64,000 nucleotides of DNA from Pelobates cultripes. Lineage: Eukaryota; Chordata; Amphibia; Anura; Pelobatidae. Positions within the stretch are counted from its first letter, which is position 1; each line of letters opens with the position of its first letter. This document shows positions 42,401 to 48,400 of the stretch, one piece after another. The stretch is from positions 246,332,976 to 246,396,975 of the forward strand of contig OW240917.1 in assembly GCA_933207985.1 (NCBI GenBank). Reading direction: 5' to 3'. Under the pieces are notes generated by a model that ran no database searches, was not told where the DNA came from, and was given only the letters and a program-made list of their open reading frames with translations. The translations under genes and the position numbers were made by a program.

Positions 42401-45400
42401 GTAGACATCAAGCCTTCTAAAGCTGGCAGACACACTACGAACAACAATCACTACAAGGATCATTTGGGAACTGGAAGCTGTCTGAGAATTATGGTAGCTG
42501 TAGTCCACTGGGGGGGTGGGGGACTACACAGTCCAGTACTAGAACAAAGACAATAACCACCCATAGAGAGAACATTTTTTTTTTTTTTTTTAGCTTCAGC
42601 TGAACTTATAGTCTACTATAGTGCTAGTATAATGTGAAACGAGTTGGGTGTTCATAGCTCTGCTGTAAATCCAGCTTCTTGGCATAAACAGGGACCAGAC
42701 GAAATCTATTCTTTTTACCGTGAAGCAGTATTAATTGGATTTTCAGTGAGATTATATATTTTGTTTGTTTCTTTCTTTGTAGAATACAAGACAAGTTACA
42801 TGCGAAATCGTTCTGTCCGTTCTGTATCGATCGAACTTGATGGACAGGTTATTGACTTGGATGTAGAGCAGGAGTACCAGCCGGTGCCGAATGGAAACCT
42901 CACCAAGAGTCACGTGTCTGAATTTGACGATGATGAGGATAAAGATGTGGATTTCAGCGGCACCGGAGGCCTCAACAACGAACTCATCGTACCAAGCTCT
43001 ATTAAAGTAACCCACCGGTAAGAAGCACGTTCTTTTAGCTAGAGTATGCTTAAAAATTAATACAACATTGCCATTATTGTTCCTGTTTTAGTGTTCATGT
43101 TGTTACTGGCGTTTATAAAGCACCAAAAAATCCCACAAATACAGAGACTAATACAAAAGGTAAAGAGGACCGGGTCCGCGAGTTGGGATCTAGCCACAGA
43201 AGCTCTTTTATACAAATTACTTGACTGCATAGCCTGTGAGTTTGTAGAATGTTTGGGAAGTAGAACTGCCTTTGTCTAGTGTCCTTCAGAATTCTTTGCA
43301 TGCTACTCTATAGTTACATAGGCAGAAAAGAGACATGTGTCCATCAAGTTTAGCCTTCCTCACATCTGTTTTTTGCTGTTGATCCAAAAGAAGGCAAAAA
43401 ACACAGTTTGAAGCACTTTCAATTTTGCAACAAACTAGGAAAAACTTCCTTCTTGACCACAGAATGGCAAACAGTTTTATCCTTGGATCAAGAAGCTATT
43501 ACCCCACTAATTCAAAATTATATCCCTGAATATTATGCGTTTGCAAGTATGCATCCAGTTGCTGTTTAAACATCTGTACAGACTCTGATAAAACCACCTC
43601 TTCAGGCAGAGAATTCCAATTCTTACTGTAAAAAACAAATAAACAAAGTTTAGTTTTGTTAGCTAAATTTCCCAAGATGCTAAGCCTAGAGTGAAATGAG
43701 CAAGGTGCTTGGGAAACATTATAACTGTTAAGCCTAATCAGTAGCCAGAGATCTATGCAAATGACCATACCTGGGCAATATCCAGTATATACGGTTGTGT
43801 TAAAAGGCATATCATTGCACAATATAGGTTGTAAAATGGAAGGCACTCCAGCCACTTCTGTTCCCCTCCCCTGGGGGCAGTAGTGAGTGGTGAATAACAG
43901 CACTCTGTAAGTTTACTAACTCGGTCATTTGTCCTGTACAGCTGCTTCATCCTGGCAAACGACACCGTACAGTGTGACCTGGATCTGTACAAGTCACTGC
44001 AGGCCTGGAAGGACCACAAGCTGCACATTGACCATGAGGTTAGTGGATTCAGTGATATTCTGCAAAATGTTCTGTCCTGAGAAGACGATGCTGTATAATT
44101 CACTGTTACTAGGCAAAAAGACTAAATATGGCCAAATGAGAGAAAATCATCACGCGATAAGTGCAACACAACCGCAACATAATGTTTACCATATTGCAGT
44201 CTGAAAATGTCTTGTTAGTTTTATCTTGGCAACATCCAATTCCACTGCAAATTGTGTTTTAATATAAAAAAACTAAACAATGCTTTTTTAAAATTTTTCA
44301 TTATCTGTGATTAGTCATTAGAGAAGCAGTAGGTAGTAACAAATATTCTCTATATGACACTGGTAATATCCATTAAAGCATCCCAGATGCAGAACTTTAG
44401 GTTAGTTATTCTATGCATGGGGTGTACGTCACCTCCAGATGTCATCTCCTCGGGGAGCTATGGATCATATCAGTGTAGGAGATAAAATGTGTAAGTATAA
44501 AGCCCATACGTTGGTGCGCAAACCGATATAAAAGAAAGCGTAAAAAAAAAAGTATATATCTATATCCTGAAAAATATATCTAGGACATCCATTAAAGGGA
44601 AAATGCATAATTCTAATTCACAATATTGAAAACAGGGATTTATCTTCTAACCCAAAACTTCTCAAAAAACAAAAACGTTTGCTACCGGCCAACAAGTATA
44701 TCCTAGTCAACATCCATAAAATAAAAAAATGCATAATACTAATCCTCAATATTAAAAATAATGGAAAAGAGGGCTTATCTCCTAGCTCCAAACTTCTAAA
44801 AAAAACTAACTCAAAAAGCTAAAAATATAGTAAAGTTTAGAAAGTAAAGGTAATAAATTCTGCTCCACAAAAGAATGAACAGATCAACAATCAACCCTTT
44901 TGGTGTAAGGGTATTAAGCCTATAAATCTGTCTCATTGTTTTTTTGGGTTTTTTTTTAAATCCCATTTTATTCTGAAAGGGACACTCCAGACCCGTAAAG
45001 CAATTTAGCGCTTGCTGAAGTGCTTTATGTGTGAAGAGAGTGTCATTCTTCTTATTTTACAAAAAGTACAGGTTTCAACAGATATTTAAATTTTTATAAA
45101 TAAACTTGGTTACAATCAAACAGGTAATGTTGTTTCCTGGTTGTTCAGCTCAGTGGAGCTAAACTGCGAACACCTGCCTTCCGAAGACTTCTCCCAGTCT
45201 GTGATTGGACAGCCATAGAAAGTCTGGGTGGGGTTAAAAGAGGAGAGGGCTAGCAAGGGCTGCAGATAAGAGATCTGCAACATTTGCAAACTGTTATTAG
45301 ATAGACTTCCAAATGTATAATCAGATGTATGCATGTTTTCATTGGGAGTATATCTACTAAAATGATGATTTATAAATGTATATATATATATTTTTTTTTA

Positions 45401-48400
45401 TTAGTGAAGTGTCCTTCTGTTGAAACAATGGGTGCTGCACGTAGACTCTTTGAACCATAACTACTACAATACATTGCAAACAGTTAAAGAGCAGTTTCCC
45501 CAGCTCCCACAGACACCCCATTCTTCCGGCATATTGGGTTAGCACAGCACTCTCAGCCTATCGCTGTATAAATTCTACATTTTTTTAGGCAACTGCAGAG
45601 GGAGTGGCCTACAACTGCTGAAGAAAGGTTAAGTTTTTCTGAAATCATTTCCAGCTGTTTTGCCCAGAGTGTCTTTGCACCATAACAACTTCACTGAACT
45701 TTAGTAGTTAGTGTTTGGAGTACCCCTTTGAGTGCAAGACATTCTGACGACCTGAGCGACCTCAGAACAAAACAGGATAGCATGTCTCAGAGAAAAGGAA
45801 AGCAAAACAGATTCACCAACAAAACTAAATTTATCGGCAATCTCTATAGTTAAATATTCTACATAAACAAAGCCTTTCTGATTTCAGTTTTTTTTTAATG
45901 TATATTTCAATCTTGCATTACAGAATTGCTAGCTTGTATAATTGTATCACTTTCACTGCAGATCGAAACCTTACAGAATAAAATTAAGAACTTGAGGGAG
46001 GTCCGGGGACACCTGAAAAAGAAGAGGCCGGAAGAATGTGACTGCAGCAAAATCAGGTACTTGTGCAAAACGTTCCAACCTGTGTTGGTGTCCCATGATA
46101 TTATCTCCGATTATCATCAATTAGTGTCACGCAAAGATGCAAACAGCACCCATTATTATCGATCATATAAATACTCTCACCGCAGCAAATCCCCAGCCTT
46201 CTGTAATGACATCATCTTAGACCAGGAAATGGCTGAGGTCTCAAAGCTTATTCTTGTCCGTCTTTAGCTTTTAGGGAGAGGTGTATATCTTATGCAAACC
46301 CCATGCACACACATGTGTAGACATAAAAAAACACATGTACAAATTAAGGGTAGTCCGTAGTAGCTCACATCAACAGACTCAGGACATTGTAGTTGTGTGT
46401 GTGTGTGTCTTCTCAAGTTGAAGAGATGTTGCTTTCAGTAACCATTAAATCTACTAATTAATATACATTTGTTAATTGGGTAATATATATTAATCAGAAT
46501 ACTTATCTTTTTTCTTTTATCCAGCTATCACATTAAACACAAGAAAGGGAAGCTAAAGCACAAGAGTGTCGAAATTCATCCATTTAAGTATGTATAAATC
46601 CCCATTACTAATAAGTATTATTAGAGAACACCAGCAGATGTAGTGCTGGTCACTATAACATATTGGGTTTAACATGCGTTACGTCAACATCGGATACATG
46701 GAGCTACATGCTGGGACAGAAGAACAAGGTCACCTGTTCTGGGATCTAGCAATCTTGCAGGAATTGGATTGATGGGAATGGCAACTCGAGGAAGGGTGGC
46801 ATGAAAGTGGGAAGCTGTGAGTCGATATATAGTGTGAAATTTCTGTATTCCTGTACTGAATACAGGTGTGGATACGTTAACAAGGATCGCTGTAATCATT
46901 TCAGCTTATTGTAGATTGTAAAGGATAAATGAGCAGAAACGTGTCATTTTGGCAAATTGAACCTAAGAAAGGGAAATCCACTTGGAAACAGAGAATGGGA
47001 AAATTTAAGGACAGTTGTTCTCAAGAGGCTTTGGTTTAACAAACCGCATACGAATCTCGGAGTCACAAAGTTACTATGACTTTCTCAACTTGTGTGAATC
47101 CTCTCACCTTTAGCCGTGCGTTGTAACTCTTCATAGATTAACCAAACGTTACGTGCTACACCCGACTAATTCTCGTGTTGATTCCCTATGTGCATAAACA
47201 GGAAAAACGTTAAAGAAAAGGATATGGTTTGGCTCCTTCGCGAACAGCGCCGCAAAAAGAAACTGCGCAAATTGCTTAAAAGGCTAAAGAACAATGATAC
47301 GTGTAGTATGCCTGGACTGACCTGCTTCACACATGACAACCAGCACTGGCAGACGGCCCCCTTCTGGACATGTAAGGCACAGCAAACAATATTGGCATAA
47401 ATGGTGCAATTTACCATTTTAATGTAGTTAACCATTATTATTATTTTTCCTTTGTAGTGGGTCCATTCTGTGCCTGCACAAGTGCCAACAATAATACTTA
47501 CTGGTGTTTAAGGACCATAAATGAAACGCACAATTTTCTGTTTTGTGAATTTGCCACAGGATTCCTAGAATTTTTTGACCTGAACATAGATCCGTACCAG
47601 GTAAGACGCTATTTTATGTGTTTTAGTGTGTTGGAAGAATTTAAGCAATCACCTTTTACAGAGTAGACCCTAGCATCGTGATACCAATAACCTGCTCTCT
47701 TTTAAAAAAAGGCAGAACTATAAATTTATAAAGACTGTTTTTGTCCTTTCAGCTCATCAACGCCGTAAACACGTTGGACCGAGACATCCTGAACCAGTTA
47801 CACGTGCAGCTCATGGAACTACGGAGCTGTAAAGGGTCCAAACAGTGTAATCCACGGACCAGAGCCGTGGACCTTGGTATGAAACATCAGGATTGTTTTG
47901 GAATTGATCAATGCCCGTAGATATTTACGTATATTTTCTAATAAAGCACACTTTATTCGAAGTTTATGAACCTTTAAATATGAACCTTTAAATAATTAAT
48001 TCTAAAATACTTAGCCATGTGCTAAGGTAGTGAGTCAAAACCTGTCGACCAAGGCTGGATTTGCCAGCAAGCCTGTGCCTACTGGTGCCTGTCCACCAAA
48101 TGTATAATTTAGATCTATTTTCATCTTGTTTTGGTTTATGGAGAGGGCGTGAGATATGTACTATCTGACTGATGTGCTCCATGATTTGGAGAATTCACAA
48201 GATTTCTTTTTCCCCTTGCCTTAGAGAGGGAACATGGGGTCAAAAAAAAAAATCATGAGAAAATATGAATGTATTTTATTCTTTATTTTTCAGGTCTGAA
48301 AGAGGACAGTTTTGAACAGTACAGGTAAATATTTATATTCACCTAATCTCGGGGAGTCTGCTTTTACAATGCGTTTGAACATGGGAAACTTTTATAAAAG

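Noticed and set aside
45926..46267. 113-codon frame treated as a longer SULF2 exon
   Set aside because: Family similarity ends exactly at the gtactt donor after codon ATC and resumes at the exon 46525 in the matching phase.
46852..46917. 66 bp repeat considered as a tRNA or box C/D snoRNA
   Set aside because: No cloverleaf, no CCA context, and no clear C (RUGAUGA) or D (CUGA) pair near the ends; RNA role left open only as a possibility.
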